Shown here in pieces: positions 34,500-43,030 of a stretch of 64,000 nt of DNA. A program made the translations under genes and the position numbers. Below the pieces are notes generated by a model that had not been told where the DNA came from, searched no databases, and saw only the letters and a list, made by a program, of their open reading frames with translations. Source of the DNA: Paenibacillus dendrobii (lineage in GTDB: Bacteria; Bacillota; Bacilli; Paenibacillales; Paenibacillaceae); NCBI RefSeq assembly GCF_009807035.1, contig NZ_WUBI01000001.1, positions 1,178,001 to 1,242,000 of the forward strand, written 5' to 3'. The first letter of the stretch is position 1, and every line of letters begins with the position of its first letter.

Positions 34500-36317
34500 C
34501 TATTTGTTCAGATGAAACGGAAACGTTGAAATGACCACGTTCTTCTGATTGAACAAATACGCACGCAGCACGAGACTAGTCTGGTTATGGAGAATATGCT
34601 GCCACCAATGCTTCGTAATGAACTGCGGGATCAGGACCGTGATGTGGTCCGTCGCAGACGTTTTCCATTCCACCGTATTGATGAATTTCATGAGTGGACG
34701 GAGAACACTGCGATAGCTGGACCGGAGCACGATCAGCCGCACGCCCGGATCCCACTCCTCCCATTTCTTTTCCATGCGTTCGATTTCTTCATCATTAAAA
34801 CCGACATAGACCGCTACCACATTATCGGTTACCGATTTGGCGTATCCAATGGATTGTTTGACTACCTGCGTAATACCGGCAATCGGGACAACAATGGTAT
34901 TGCCCTTGATGATCGGTTTATCCCGAATCACGTCAATTCGCAGCTGTTCTGCGGTGTTATGGTAATGACGCTGGGTCTGGTAGAAAATATAGATCACAAT
35001 CGGGAGGAATATAAATACCATCCAGATATGCGTAAATTTCGTGAAGACAAAGATCAGCGCTATCGTCAAGGTGGTCAGCATTCCAATGGTATTAATGATA
35101 AATTTGACTCTCCAACCGGGAGGCTTCAGCTTTACCCACCGGACCATCATTCCGAGCTGAGACAGCGTAAACGGTATAAATACCCCAAGGGCGTACATCG
35201 GGATCAGGTTCTCCGTATTGCCTTGGAACAAAATCACAAGCAGCGCCGACAAAACGCCTAGATTGATAATCCCGTTTGAAAAACCGAGCCGGTCGCCTCG
35301 AACCATAAACATCCGTGGCATAAATTTGTCTTTGGCGAGCATGAACGCCAGCAGGGGAAACGCCGAGTAGGCTGTATTGGCGGCCAAGAACAAAATAAGT
35401 GCCGTGATGCCCTGGATGATGTAATAAATGGTGCCCCTGCCGAACGTGGCATTGGCGATTTGGGAAACAACCGTTTCTTTCGGGTTCGGAGCAATACCGT
35501 ACCAATAGGCCAGCAGGCTGATCCCGATAAACATCGCTCCAAGGATGGTGCCCATCATGATTAATGTCGTGGCCGCATTTCGCTCCGAAGGCTGCTTAAA
35601 GTTCGGTATGGCGTTGGATACGGCTTCAACCCCGGTTAGGGCCGAACAGCCTGAGCTGAAAGCCTTGAGAAGCAGAAACAAGCTGACGTTGGATACCGTT
35701 GTTCCAAGCGCCGGCGCTGCTGCATGAACCCCTCCGGTTGCAAATTTGATGATGCCCGAAAGAATCAGGACGAATATCGCTATAACGAACAAATATACCG
35801 GTATCGCTAGCACTGAAGCCGATTCGGTAACGCCTCGGAGATTCATGACGGTGAGAAAAACGATCATGATGAGTGCAATCAGAACCCGGTGATCATGGAG
35901 TGATGGAATAGCCGAAGTGATGGCATCCGTCCCTGCCGAAGAGCTTACCGCAACCGTCAGAATGTAATCGACAAGCAGCGAGCCTCCGGCCAGAAGGCCC
36001 ACCGGTTCACCTAAATTTGTTTTGGCGACAATATACGCTCCTCCGCCTGTAGGGTACGCGAATATCGTCTGGCGGTAAGATAAAATTAAAATCAATAACA
36101 AGCCCAGTACCGCGATGGAGATCGGAATGGAATACCAGACTGCCGCAAATCCGGCGGCCATCAGCACGATCAGGATTTGCTCCGTACCATATGCCACAGA
36201 CGAAAGTGCATCGGAAGAAAGCACGGCAAGAGCTTTCAGCTTCGTTAACTTTTCACCCTCGATTTCTGCGCTTTTCATGGGACGGCCGATCAGGAGACGT
36301 TTGAACTTGTTCATCAT
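34500..36317 (-). CDS. kimA: KimA-like high-affinity potassium importer (APC superfamily)
   Basis: This 605-residue protein has 12 membrane segments and a soluble C-terminal domain of about 150 residues. The N-terminal KLTKLKALAVLSSDALSSVAYGTEQIL, GGGAYIVAK, LLVDYILTVAVSSSAGTDAITSA, FSSGCSALTGVEAVSNAIP and VRGDRLGFSNGII closely match Bacillus KimA (YdaO), a K+/H+ symporter whose cytoplasmic domain binds c-di-AMP. The C-terminal stretch ends PQFITKHWWQHILHNQTS...NVVISTFPFHLNK, like KimA. I use ATG 36317 (MMNKFKRLLIG) because AGAGG lies 9 bases upstream. No c-di-AMP (ydaO-type) riboswitch was recognised in the short leader, unlike Bacillus. Confidence 0.9.
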   Translation of the reverse strand: MMNKFKRLLIGRPMKSAEIEGEKLTKLKALAVLSSDALSSVAYGTEQILIVLMAAGFAAVWYSIPISIAVLGLLLILILSYRQTIFAYPTGGGAYIVAKTNLGEPVGLLAGGSLLVDYILTVAVSSSAGTDAITSAIPSLHDHRVLIALIMIVFLTVMNLRGVTESASVLAIPVYLFVIAIFVLILSGIIKFATGGVHAAAPALGTTVSNVSLFLLLKAFSSGCSALTGVEAVSNAIPNFKQPSERNAATTLIMMGTILGAMFIGISLLAYWYGIAPNPKETVVSQIANATFGRGTIYYIIQGITALILFLAANTAYSAFPLLAFMLAKDKFMPRMFMVRGDRLGFSNGIINLGVLSALLVILFQGNTENLIPMYALGVFIPFTLSQLGMMVRWVKLKPPGWRVKFIINTIGMLTTLTIALIFVFTKFTHIWMVFIFLPIVIYIFYQTQRHYHNTAEQLRIDVIRDKPIIKGNTIVVPIAGITQVVKQSIGYAKSVTDNVVAVYVGFNDEEIERMEKKWEEWDPGVRLIVLRSSYRSVLRPLMKFINTVEWKTSATDHITVLIPQFITKHWWQHILHNQTSLVLRAYLFNQKNVVISTFPFHLNK

Positions 36318-36401
36318 GCCAAAGTTCCTCTCTTCGTAAAATCGTCCTTTTACATCACCCAAACCCTACATTCCGTTTTAAGTTTCCTTATTTTATGTTT
36401 T

Positions 36402-36494
36402 TTAAACACAAGATCTTTGAATGGAATCCATGGCATCAACCATTTGCTGATATTCGGCGGTTTTTAATGGATCGTTCGGATCATGGTTCCCCAT
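36402..36494 (-). CDS. Candidate 30-residue small protein
   Basis: A short frame starting ATG at 36494 encodes MGNHDPNDPLKTAEYQQMVD and ten further residues before TAA. It is hydrophilic and helix-prone and ends in SIQRSCV. GGAG lies only 2 bases before the ATG, so translation would be weak unless it is coupled or the site is unusual. It begins just after the terminator of the MFS pump gene and ends 85 bases before kimA. Its acceptable amino-acid composition makes it worth listing; it could be chance or a remnant. Confidence 0.35.
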   Translation of the reverse strand: MGNHDPNDPLKTAEYQQMVDAMDSIQRSCV

Positions 36495-36512
36495 TTCTCC
36501 AATATTTCCACA

Positions 36513-36547
36513 CAAAAAAAAGACGCTGCTCGCAGGAGCAGCATCTT
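36513..36547 (-). terminator. Terminator of LmrB-like pump gene
   Basis: Stem AAGATGCTGCTC / GAGCAGCGTCTT on the minus strand (one G-T pair) followed by T8. It lies 18 bases after the stop. Confidence 0.9.
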
Positions 36548-36564
36548 AAAGCTTAACAAATGTA

Positions 36565-38001
36565 TTATATTTTTACCCGTTTGATAAACAGAGCCGTGAC
36601 GAAACCAATGAGAGCTACAATCATGCCGAATATAAAAGCACCCTGCACCCCGGCAGTCAATGCATCCAACATATTGGGATTAGCTGTATTGTTCATGTAC
36701 CGCGTCTGTCCTGCTGTCATGATGCTGACCGCAAGCGCCGTACCAATCGCTCCGGCGACCTGCTGCAATGTGTTCATAATCGCCGTTCCATCCGGATAAT
36801 ACTGCTTCGGCAGCTGATTCAAACCGTTGGTTTGTGCAGGCATCATGATCATGGAAATTCCGATCATCAGAAAGGTGTGCAGCACGATGACCAGGAATAT
36901 CACCGAAGTCGGTGTAATCTCCGAGAAGAACCACAGCATCGCTGCAGCGATCAGGAAGCCTGGAAACACCAGCCAGCGTGGCCCGTATTTATCAAATAGA
37001 CGGCCCATGATCGGCGACATGATCCCGTTGATGATCCCGCCCGGAAGCATGATCAGACCCGCATAAAATGCACTTTTGCCAAATCCCATTTGCAGGAACA
37101 TCGGCAGCACCAGCATGGACGAGAGAATAATCATCATGCTGATGAACACCATCAGCGTACCGAGCGTGAACATAGGATATTTAAATGCCCGCAAATTGAT
37201 CATCGGCTGCTTCATCCGCAATTGACGCAGAGCGAACAGAAGAAGTGCGATCACGCCTACTGCGAGAGAGACGATCACCTTGACGCTGCTCCAACCCCCG
37301 CTTCCTTCACCCGCACTGCTGAAGCCAAATACAATGCCGCCAAAGCCTAAGGATGACAGGATAATCGAGAATATATCAATTTTGGGTTTCGTAATGGTTG
37401 AGACATTTTGCATAAATAAAATACCGCAAATCAGCGACAAGACCAGGAAAGGCAGTGACAGCCAGAAGATCCAGTGCCAGCTTAGATGCTCAATCAAAAG
37501 TCCGGCAATCGTTGGCCCAATGGCTGGAGCGAACATGATCACCAGGCCAATGATCCCCATGGCGGCTCCCCTTTTTTCGGGAGGGAAGATCACCAGAATG
37601 GTATTGAACATCAAGGGAAGCATAATACCTGTACCGATGGCTTGAACCACGCGTGCCAGAAGCAGCATCTCAAAATTCGGTGCCAGAGCGGCAATCAATG
37701 TACCCAGAATGGAAAAACAAAGCGCGGTTACGAAAAGCTGCCTCGTCGTAAACCACTGCAAGATAAGACCCGATACCGGTACGAGAATACCCAGTGTCAG
37801 CAGATAACCCGTCGTTAGCCATTGTACCGTGGCAGGTTCAATATGAAGTACCGTCATTAAATCGCTAAGCGCTACGTTTAACGCCGTTTCGCTGAACATA
37901 CCGATAAATCCGCTGATTAGCAGCGCGATCATGATAGGTATGACTTTAAATTTCTTTTGTTCATTGTTTTGTTCTATCTTATGATGTATGGTTGCTTCCA
38001 A
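36565..38001 (-). CDS. MFS drug:H+ antiporter, DHA2/LmrB type
   Basis: This 478-residue protein has 14 predicted membrane segments. Family signs: SETALNVALSDLMTVLHIEPATVQWLTTGYLLTLGILVPVSGLIL, the motif C region RVVQAIGTGIMLPLMFNTIL and PPEKRGAAMGIIGLVIMFAPAIGPTIAGLLIEHLSWHWIFWL. These mark the EmrB/QacA group and, in detail, LmrB of Bacillus. I take the TTG at 38001 (LEATIHHKIEQ) as start because GGAGG lies 8 bases upstream; the frame opens a few codons earlier at another TTG inside the ribosome site. It lies directly after a TetR gene of the LmrA/YxaF type, with an operator upstream of the pair, so it is a repressor-controlled antibiotic efflux unit. Confidence 0.9.
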   Translation of the reverse strand: MEATIHHKIEQNNEQKKFKVIPIMIALLISGFIGMFSETALNVALSDLMTVLHIEPATVQWLTTGYLLTLGILVPVSGLILQWFTTRQLFVTALCFSILGTLIAALAPNFEMLLLARVVQAIGTGIMLPLMFNTILVIFPPEKRGAAMGIIGLVIMFAPAIGPTIAGLLIEHLSWHWIFWLSLPFLVLSLICGILFMQNVSTITKPKIDIFSIILSSLGFGGIVFGFSSAGEGSGGWSSVKVIVSLAVGVIALLLFALRQLRMKQPMINLRAFKYPMFTLGTLMVFISMMIILSSMLVLPMFLQMGFGKSAFYAGLIMLPGGIINGIMSPIMGRLFDKYGPRWLVFPGFLIAAAMLWFFSEITPTSVIFLVIVLHTFLMIGISMIMMPAQTNGLNQLPKQYYPDGTAIMNTLQQVAGAIGTALAVSIMTAGQTRYMNNTANPNMLDALTAGVQGAFIFGMIVALIGFVTALFIKRVKI

Positions 38002-38024
38002 AATCTCATCCTCCAAATGTCTGT

Positions 38025-38618
38025 CTAAGTTTGTCTTCGCCCAAGCACCTGGTTCAGCAATAAACCGGCATACTTGGACATCAGTAGGATATGGCTCGTA
38101 TCTTTGTAGGTTTGAGCCGATATCAGCGACCCTTCCAGCATGGAAAGAAGAACTTCGGCGGTTTCATTCGCCAGCCTGTCCTCCAGTCCCTCTTGCAAAA
38201 GTCTGTTCGAAATGATATTGTGCCAGTCGGTCAGTACGGTCTGGCAAGCTTCTCTCAATGAATTGCTGATGGCAGAGGTTTCGACCGCCATCCAGAAGCT
38301 GAATGGAATAAATCCTTCAAAATTTGACTTCTCCGCTTCCTCCGCCATGTTCTCTATGAATCTATGAACGGCTTGAACCGGATCGGGAATCTTCTGAAAT
38401 ACATCATTCCATTTATCCGCCACCATTAATTTGGTCTGGTGTATGCATTCGAGCGCCAGCTCTTCCTTGCCATCAGGAAAATAATAATAGAGAGAGCCCT
38501 TGGGACAGCAGCTTTCTTTGATAATCTGGTTCAACCCCGTTCCATGATAGCCCTGTTTGAAGAACAGATTGGACGCTGTATCCACAATGGATTCACGTGA
38601 ATTGGGCTTGCCTGCCAT
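38025..38618 (-). CDS. TetR-family repressor, LmrA/YxaF-like
   Basis: This 197-residue repressor has an N-terminal HTH (SIVDTASNLFFKQGYHGTGLNQIIKESCCPKGSLYYYFPDGKEEL) in which GSLYYYFP-x-GKEELALE matches Bacillus LmrA and YxaF. The C-terminal helical domain should bind flavonoids or drugs; in Bacillus, flavonoids release LmrA/YxaF from DNA. AGGAGGTGA precedes the ATG. The gene is first in an operon with an LmrB-like pump. An imperfect palindrome like the LmrA/YxaF box lies over the start of transcription, 19-36 bases upstream of the start codon, so the repressor probably controls its own operon. Confidence 0.92.
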   Translation of the reverse strand: MAGKPNSRESIVDTASNLFFKQGYHGTGLNQIIKESCCPKGSLYYYFPDGKEELALECIHQTKLMVADKWNDVFQKIPDPVQAVHRFIENMAEEAEKSNFEGFIPFSFWMAVETSAISNSLREACQTVLTDWHNIISNRLLQEGLEDRLANETAEVLLSMLEGSLISAQTYKDTSHILLMSKYAGLLLNQVLGRRQT

Positions 38619-38636
38619 GAACGTTCACCTCCTAAT

Positions 38637-38686
38637 TATAGTGATCGGTCTACATATTATAACGGATTGTAATGCCTAATTGTCAA
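38637..38686 (-). promoter_or_regulatory. Promoter and LmrA/YxaF-like operator
   Basis: On the minus strand TTGACA (38686-38681), a 19-base spacer and TATAAT (38661-38656) form a promoter. Directly after the -10 box lies GTAGACCGATCACTATAA, which agrees in most positions with the box I remember for LmrA/YxaF in Bacillus (AGACC-x-x-TCAnTAT). Binding here would block transcription start. Confidence 0.7.
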
Positions 38687-38748
38687 CCAATTTATGTTAA
38701 CAGAACATATGTTGTATGACGCAAATCATAGCGAACTCGCTCAAGAAC

Positions 38749-38780
38749 AAAAAAAGGTCCATGCTTTCGCATAGACTTTT
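38749..38780 (-). terminator. Terminator of pyroglutamate operon
   Basis: Stem GTCTATGC / GCATGGAC with loop GAAA on the minus strand, followed by T7. It lies just after pcp. Confidence 0.8.
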
Positions 38781-38790
38781 AAACATAACC

Positions 38791-39408
38791 TCATTTCATT
38801 AACACTTGTATGATCGTCCTTAGTCCCTTCAACATGGTATCATTCGAAAGCGATGGAAGACTTGGCTTGAAGACTGCCATCTCTTCCGATGCCGGAAAAT
38901 GGACAAAACCACCCGCTATGGGCAGCTGATGGACACGAATGTAATCCAGAAGCGCATACATCGTATTATTGCATATGAAAGTTCCGGCCGAGTAGGATAA
39001 GGAAGCTGGGATGCCCTGCAGTTTCATCTCCTCAACCATCTCGCGGACGGGCAAAAGGCTAAATAATCCATCAGGTCCCTCAGCGTTGACCGGCTCGTTA
39101 TAAGGCCGATTTCCTGCATTGTCCGAGATGGTCGACTCTTGTGGAACTTCCTTCAAGTTAACGGCTATCTGTTCCGGAGTAATGGATGTCCTTCCGGAAG
39201 CCAGCCCACAGCATATGACGGCTTGCGGTTGAAGCGCTTCGACGGCCTTTATCAGCTTGTCCGAGCATTCATCGAAGACGACCGGAAGCAGCAGCGTATG
39301 GATTTCCGCTCCTTCAAGCGGTGTTTTTCCGATGTCCTCGATCAGTCTCTGCGTCGGGTTGACCGTATCTCCTCCAAAAGGTTCAAATGCTGTAATCAGT
39401 ATTTTCAA
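38791..39408 (-). CDS. pcp: Pyrrolidone-carboxylate (pyroglutamyl) peptidase
   Basis: This cysteine peptidase of about 205 residues (family C15) removes N-terminal pyroglutamate from peptides. Motifs: the opening KILITAFEPFGGDTVNPT, the Glu-bearing SGRTSITPEQIAVNLKEV, the nucleophile Cys in SAGTFICNNTMYALLDYI and the His in GGFVHFPASEEM. I use the TTG at 39408 because GGGGG lies 7 bases upstream and it puts the family's usual first residues at the N-terminus. It follows pxpA by 23 bases and is the last gene of the operon. The pxp genes hydrolyse the released pyroglutamate, so the operon recovers glutamate from blocked peptides. Confidence 0.95.
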   Translation of the reverse strand: MKILITAFEPFGGDTVNPTQRLIEDIGKTPLEGAEIHTLLLPVVFDECSDKLIKAVEALQPQAVICCGLASGRTSITPEQIAVNLKEVPQESTISDNAGNRPYNEPVNAEGPDGLFSLLPVREMVEEMKLQGIPASLSYSAGTFICNNTMYALLDYIRVHQLPIAGGFVHFPASEEMAVFKPSLPSLSNDTMLKGLRTIIQVLMK

Positions 39409-39431
39409 ATGGAATTCCCCCTTCAATGCTA

Positions 39432-40187
39432 TTAGAACGCTTGTATATTCACATGTTCCCGTCCAAGTACGTTTCTCAGCACTCGGGCAAACGACAGAGC
39501 ATGCTCACCATCCCCATGGATGCACACCGTATCTGCCTCAATGCCGATCTTGCTTCCGTTAACCGCAGTCACCGTGCGATCTTTCACCATTTGCACCACC
39601 TGCTCTGCCGCCCGCTCCGGATTCTTGATCAGAGCACCCGGCATACTTCTAGGCGTCAGTGTTCCATCTTCCTGATAAGTCCTATCGGCAAAAACCTCCG
39701 AGGCGGTTCGAAGACCCTTTTCTATGCCCGAACGAATCATCTCGCTGCCTGCGAGCCCAAATAAGACGAGCGAGGAATCGAACCCGTAAACCGCATCGGC
39801 AATAGCGTCTGCCAGCGGCTTATTCGTAGCCGCCATGTTGTAAAGGGCCCCATGGGCTTTGACATGCCTCAATATTCCCCCCTCCTGCTTGACAAAGGCA
39901 TTCAACGCTCCGATCTGATAGGTCACCATGTCAAATACCTCTTCCGGAGACACTTCCATGCGGCGTCTGCCAAATCCGGCCAGATCAGGCAGTCCGGGAT
40001 GTGCCCCGATCGCAACACCTTTGCTAATGGCCAAGCGTACAGTCTTCCTCATGACCGCAGGATCTCCGGCGTGAAAACCGCAAGCGATATTGGCTGAAGT
40101 AATTTCATTCATCATTGCTTTATCGGTGCCTAGGCTATAATGACCAAAACTTTCGCCCATATCACAATTCAGGTCGATCCGCAGCAT
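39432..40187 (-). CDS. pxpA: 5-oxoprolinase subunit A (LamB/YcsF family)
   Basis: This 251-residue LamB/YcsF-type TIM-barrel protein has [50 protein letters not shown] and [11 protein letters not shown]. With PxpB and PxpC it forms the ATP-dependent 5-oxoprolinase that converts 5-oxo-L-proline (pyroglutamate) to glutamate. Its start overlaps the end of pxpC by 26 bases. The order pxpB-pxpC-pxpA-pcp is unbroken on the minus strand. Confidence 0.95.
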   Translation of the reverse strand: MLRIDLNCDMGESFGHYSLGTDKAMMNEITSANIACGFHAGDPAVMRKTVRLAISKGVAIGAHPGLPDLAGFGRRRMEVSPEEVFDMVTYQIGALNAFVKQEGGILRHVKAHGALYNMAATNKPLADAIADAVYGFDSSLVLFGLAGSEMIRSGIEKGLRTASEVFADRTYQEDGTLTPRSMPGALIKNPERAAEQVVQMVKDRTVTAVNGSKIGIEADTVCIHGDGEHALSFARVLRNVLGREHVNIQAF

Positions 40188-41181
40188 TGAATTCCTCCTT
40201 TATTCTATAATCAATCATGCGCTTTAACAGCTTCATCTTGCGCTCCTGCTCCAGAAAGAGTCTTTCTGACTCGTACGGAGAGATTTCCTGAAAACGTATG
40301 CGGCTGCCCGGAGGCAGCTGGGCAACCCATGGAATATCGACCGACGCCACCTGCGCGATTTTCGGATAGCCACCTAGCGTTTGTCTGTCAGCCATCAGAA
40401 TAATAGGCTGTCCGTCAGCAGGTACTTGAATGGTTCCTGCCGTTACACCTTCGGATATATACTCTTTCGGACTCTCAAGCGTTAGAGGCGGCCCCGACAA
40501 TCGGTACCCCATCCGATCCGATTCCGCTTTAACCATATATTCATCATCAAAAAAACGCTCTATTGCTTCGTTACGAAAATCTTCATATTGGCGTCCCCGC
40601 GTTACGCGAAGCAACGTATCCGCTCTACCATAAGTAGAAGCTGGAGCTGCCGACCAAAGCACGGCTCGAAATGGTCTATCATCACTTCTTCTCTTTGGAA
40701 AGTCGTAAGGAGCCTTTTTGACGATAGGGATCGTGTCCCCCGTTTGCAGAGCTCTCCCGTTAAATCCGCCTATTCCGGCCCGCAAATAGGTGCTGCGGCT
40801 GCCCATGACTTCAGGAACATCTATTCCGCCCAAGATAGACAGATAAGAACGGCACCCTGACCGTGGATATTTAAAAACCAGCTCGCTACCTTCCAGGAAA
40901 AATATCGGCCGCCACATGGGAACGGATATGCCTTCGCACTCGGGAGCTAAATCCGCCCCGGTGATGGATACCCAAGCATCTTGAAGGAACCTTACCGCAA
41001 ATCCGGACCATGTAATTTCCAACACCGCCTCATCGCCCTTGTTCCCAACGAGCCAATTGGCTAAACGATAAGCATACGTGTCCATGACGCCAGAGCAGCT
41101 GATACCAAATTTGCCGTATCCCTTTCTTCCCGTATCCTGAACGGTTGCGAGCAGTCCTTTTTTCATGACCTCAAGACTCAT
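40162..41181 (-). CDS. pxpC: 5-oxoprolinase subunit C (biotin-dependent carboxyltransferase fold, KipA-like)
   Basis: This 339-residue protein of the allophanate-hydrolase-2/KipA family has [68 protein letters not shown] and [22 protein letters not shown]. It overlaps pxpB by 4 bases (ATGA) and pxpA by 26, which implies tight stoichiometry. It acts with PxpA and PxpB in 5-oxoproline hydrolysis. In Bacillus the homolog KipA is linked to sporulation-kinase control, but the complete pxpABC set plus pcp favours the metabolic role here. Confidence 0.94.
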   Translation of the reverse strand: MSLEVMKKGLLATVQDTGRKGYGKFGISCSGVMDTYAYRLANWLVGNKGDEAVLEITWSGFAVRFLQDAWVSITGADLAPECEGISVPMWRPIFFLEGSELVFKYPRSGCRSYLSILGGIDVPEVMGSRSTYLRAGIGGFNGRALQTGDTIPIVKKAPYDFPKRRSDDRPFRAVLWSAAPASTYGRADTLLRVTRGRQYEDFRNEAIERFFDDEYMVKAESDRMGYRLSGPPLTLESPKEYISEGVTAGTIQVPADGQPIILMADRQTLGGYPKIAQVASVDIPWVAQLPPGSRIRFQEISPYESERLFLEQERKMKLLKRMIDYRIKEEFNAADRPEL

Positions 41182-41891
41182 TTTCGTTCACCTGCCAATC
41201 GGTCATATTCATCAGAACTGATGGATTTGAAGCGAATCATCTGCCCGCTTTCCAGCAGCACAGGTGGATGATGCTCAGGCTGAAATATAGCAAGCGGGGT
41301 TCGCCCGATAATTTGCCAACCCCCCGGTGTTTGCAGTGGATAGATCCCCGTCTGGGTACCGGCAATGCCCACAGAACCCGCAGGGATGCTGAGTCTCGGA
41401 GTTTTCTTTCGCGGCGCGGCTATACTTTCCGGCACGCCGCCGAGATAAGGGAAACCGGGAGCAAACCCAAGCGCGTAGATTAAAAACTCCTGTCCGGTAT
41501 GGATCTTAACGACATCCTGCTCGCTACGTCCGTTTATCTCAGCAACATACGCCAAGTCTGGTCCGTACTCGCCGCCGTAACACACCGGAATTTCGACAAT
41601 TTTCCGTGCAGAAAACGATATGGATTCCATATCCTGAAGAAGCCCTGTCACGATAGAGCAAACATATTCGGAAGCCGTTCCGCTTCCAGGTGGCCGACCT
41701 AACTTTAAGAGATCATAATATACCGTTAACGTCGTAAAAGAAGGGATACATTCCACATATCCCGTGAAAGGATGCTGATCCAGATAAGATGCTGCAGCTT
41801 GGACCTTGGCATTGACGTCCTCCCCAATGCGTTCACCGAATTGTATCAGCAGAGCCGAATCGCCTAATGGTTTCATGATAAGCTGCTTCAT
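41178..41891 (-). CDS. pxpB: 5-oxoprolinase subunit B (KipI-like)
   Basis: About 237 residues of the allophanate-hydrolase-1/KipI family: MKPLGDSALLIQFGERIGEDVNAKVQAAASYL, YALGFAPGFPYLGGVPESIAAPRKKTPRLSIPAGSVGIAG, YPLQTPGGWQIIGRTP. I use ATG 41891 because GAGGA lies upstream at normal distance; the frame is open to 41909. It is the first gene of the operon. In Bacillus KipI also inhibits KinA, so a dual role is possible. The pcp and pxpA neighbours make 5-oxoprolinase the better reading. Confidence 0.93.
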   Translation of the reverse strand: MKQLIMKPLGDSALLIQFGERIGEDVNAKVQAAASYLDQHPFTGYVECIPSFTTLTVYYDLLKLGRPPGSGTASEYVCSIVTGLLQDMESISFSARKIVEIPVCYGGEYGPDLAYVAEINGRSEQDVVKIHTGQEFLIYALGFAPGFPYLGGVPESIAAPRKKTPRLSIPAGSVGIAGTQTGIYPLQTPGGWQIIGRTPLAIFQPEHHPPVLLESGQMIRFKSISSDEYDRLAGERK

Positions 41892-41996
41892 GGCAGATCC
41901 TCGCTTCATTGGTTATCTTCTATGTTCTATTTTAGATTCGTTTCGCGGTTGTTGGCAATCTTTTCACGCGTTTCTTCGAGATTCTAGCCCAACAGC

Positions 41997-42022
41997 AAAA
42001 AAAGACTGCCAACGGCAGCCTT
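41997..42022 (-). terminator. Terminator of YitT-like gene
   Basis: Stem AAGGCTGCC / GGCAGTCTT (one G-T pair), loop GTT, followed on the minus strand by T7. Confidence 0.85.
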
Positions 42023-42037
42023 CTGGGGGTCATTATT

Positions 42038-42877
42038 TTATTTCGCCAAATCGATAAACCCTTCACCGAATACATCTCTCACATCATGGATCGTTATAAA
42101 CGCATCCTTGTCGACGGATTTGACGATTTTCTTCAACATCGGCACTTCCTGCTTGTTAATGACGACATACAGCACTTCTTTTGGTGATTTCGTGTAGTAG
42201 CCGTAGCCAGGAAACACCGTTACGCCGCGTTCCATCACATGATTGATTTCCTTGGCGATATGGTCGTATTCCCGGGAAATAATCGTAACCGCTTTGCGCG
42301 GATTCAGACCTTCTATAATAAATTCCATTACTTTCGTACCGATGAACAGCATAATGATGGTCAACATCAGACTTTGGGCTCCGATAATAAAGAACGATGA
42401 AAATGCCACGATCAGATCAAAGAAGAGCAGAGCATAGCTGATATTCCAGTCCCAATACTTATGGGCAATCCGTGCCAAAATGACGCTTCCCGCCGTAGTC
42501 CCGCCAGCACGGACGATTAACCCTATGCCGACACCGGCAAAAACGCCGCCGAATATTGCATTTAGCAGCAGCTCGTTTGAAGCGAGCTTCCACCCTTCCG
42601 TCAAGTGCAGGAACAAGGAATTAAACACAATAGCGATGACCGTGTAAAAAGTCGTCTGCTTGTCCAGGAATTTATAACCCACAAGCAGCAGAATTGCGTT
42701 AAGGACCAAATTTACCAGGCCTGGTGACCATTTAAAAAGATAATAAAGAATAATGGTAACGCCGGTTACCCCACCCTCCGCCAAATCATGCGGAATTACA
42801 AACAGGTTGATGTCCAGCGCGAAAATAAAAGAACCCACAATCAAAAAGAAAATATCAGTCATTGTTTTTCTGTTCAT
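42038..42877 (-). CDS. YitT-family membrane protein (DUF161/DUF2179)
   Basis: This 279-residue protein has five or six membrane segments: FFLIVGSFIFALDINLFVIPHDLAEGGVTGVTIILYYLF, GIGLIVRAGGTTAGSVILARIAHKY, and LLFFDLIVAFSSFFIIG. A C-terminal DUF2179 domain follows (AVTIISREYDHIAKEINHVMERGVTVFPGYGYYTKSPKEVLYVVINKQEVPMLKKIVKSVD). It is closer to the canonical Bacillus YitT group than the paralog at about 18 kb. The transported or bound substrate is unknown. It is a single gene, with only a weak ribosome site (AGGA). Confidence 0.88.
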   Translation of the reverse strand: MNRKTMTDIFFLIVGSFIFALDINLFVIPHDLAEGGVTGVTIILYYLFKWSPGLVNLVLNAILLLVGYKFLDKQTTFYTVIAIVFNSLFLHLTEGWKLASNELLLNAIFGGVFAGVGIGLIVRAGGTTAGSVILARIAHKYWDWNISYALLFFDLIVAFSSFFIIGAQSLMLTIIMLFIGTKVMEFIIEGLNPRKAVTIISREYDHIAKEINHVMERGVTVFPGYGYYTKSPKEVLYVVINKQEVPMLKKIVKSVDKDAFITIHDVRDVFGEGFIDLAK

Positions 42878-43030
42878 ACGATGTCCTACCCCACGGTTGA
42901 TCTCTCTAATTTTAATGACGCAACCCTCATATTTTATAGGGTTTATGTGAGGTTAGTCAACACCGAAAGACCCAGATATGACAAAAAAAATCCGCGTTAG
43001 CCGCGGATGAATAATATAAGGCCTGTTATG

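Noticed and set aside
36318..36500. c-di-AMP (ydaO) riboswitch before the KimA gene
   Set aside because: The stretch contains no GC-rich conserved blocks of that RNA. It reads better as an AT-rich leader with a possible small ORF.
36565..38001. Selection of the first possible TTG/ATG start for pump, cysJ and kimA genes
   Set aside because: The longest frames begin inside or before the ribosome-binding sequence. Shorter starts fit the AGGAGG spacing and, for cysJ, the N-terminus remembered for the Bacillus protein.
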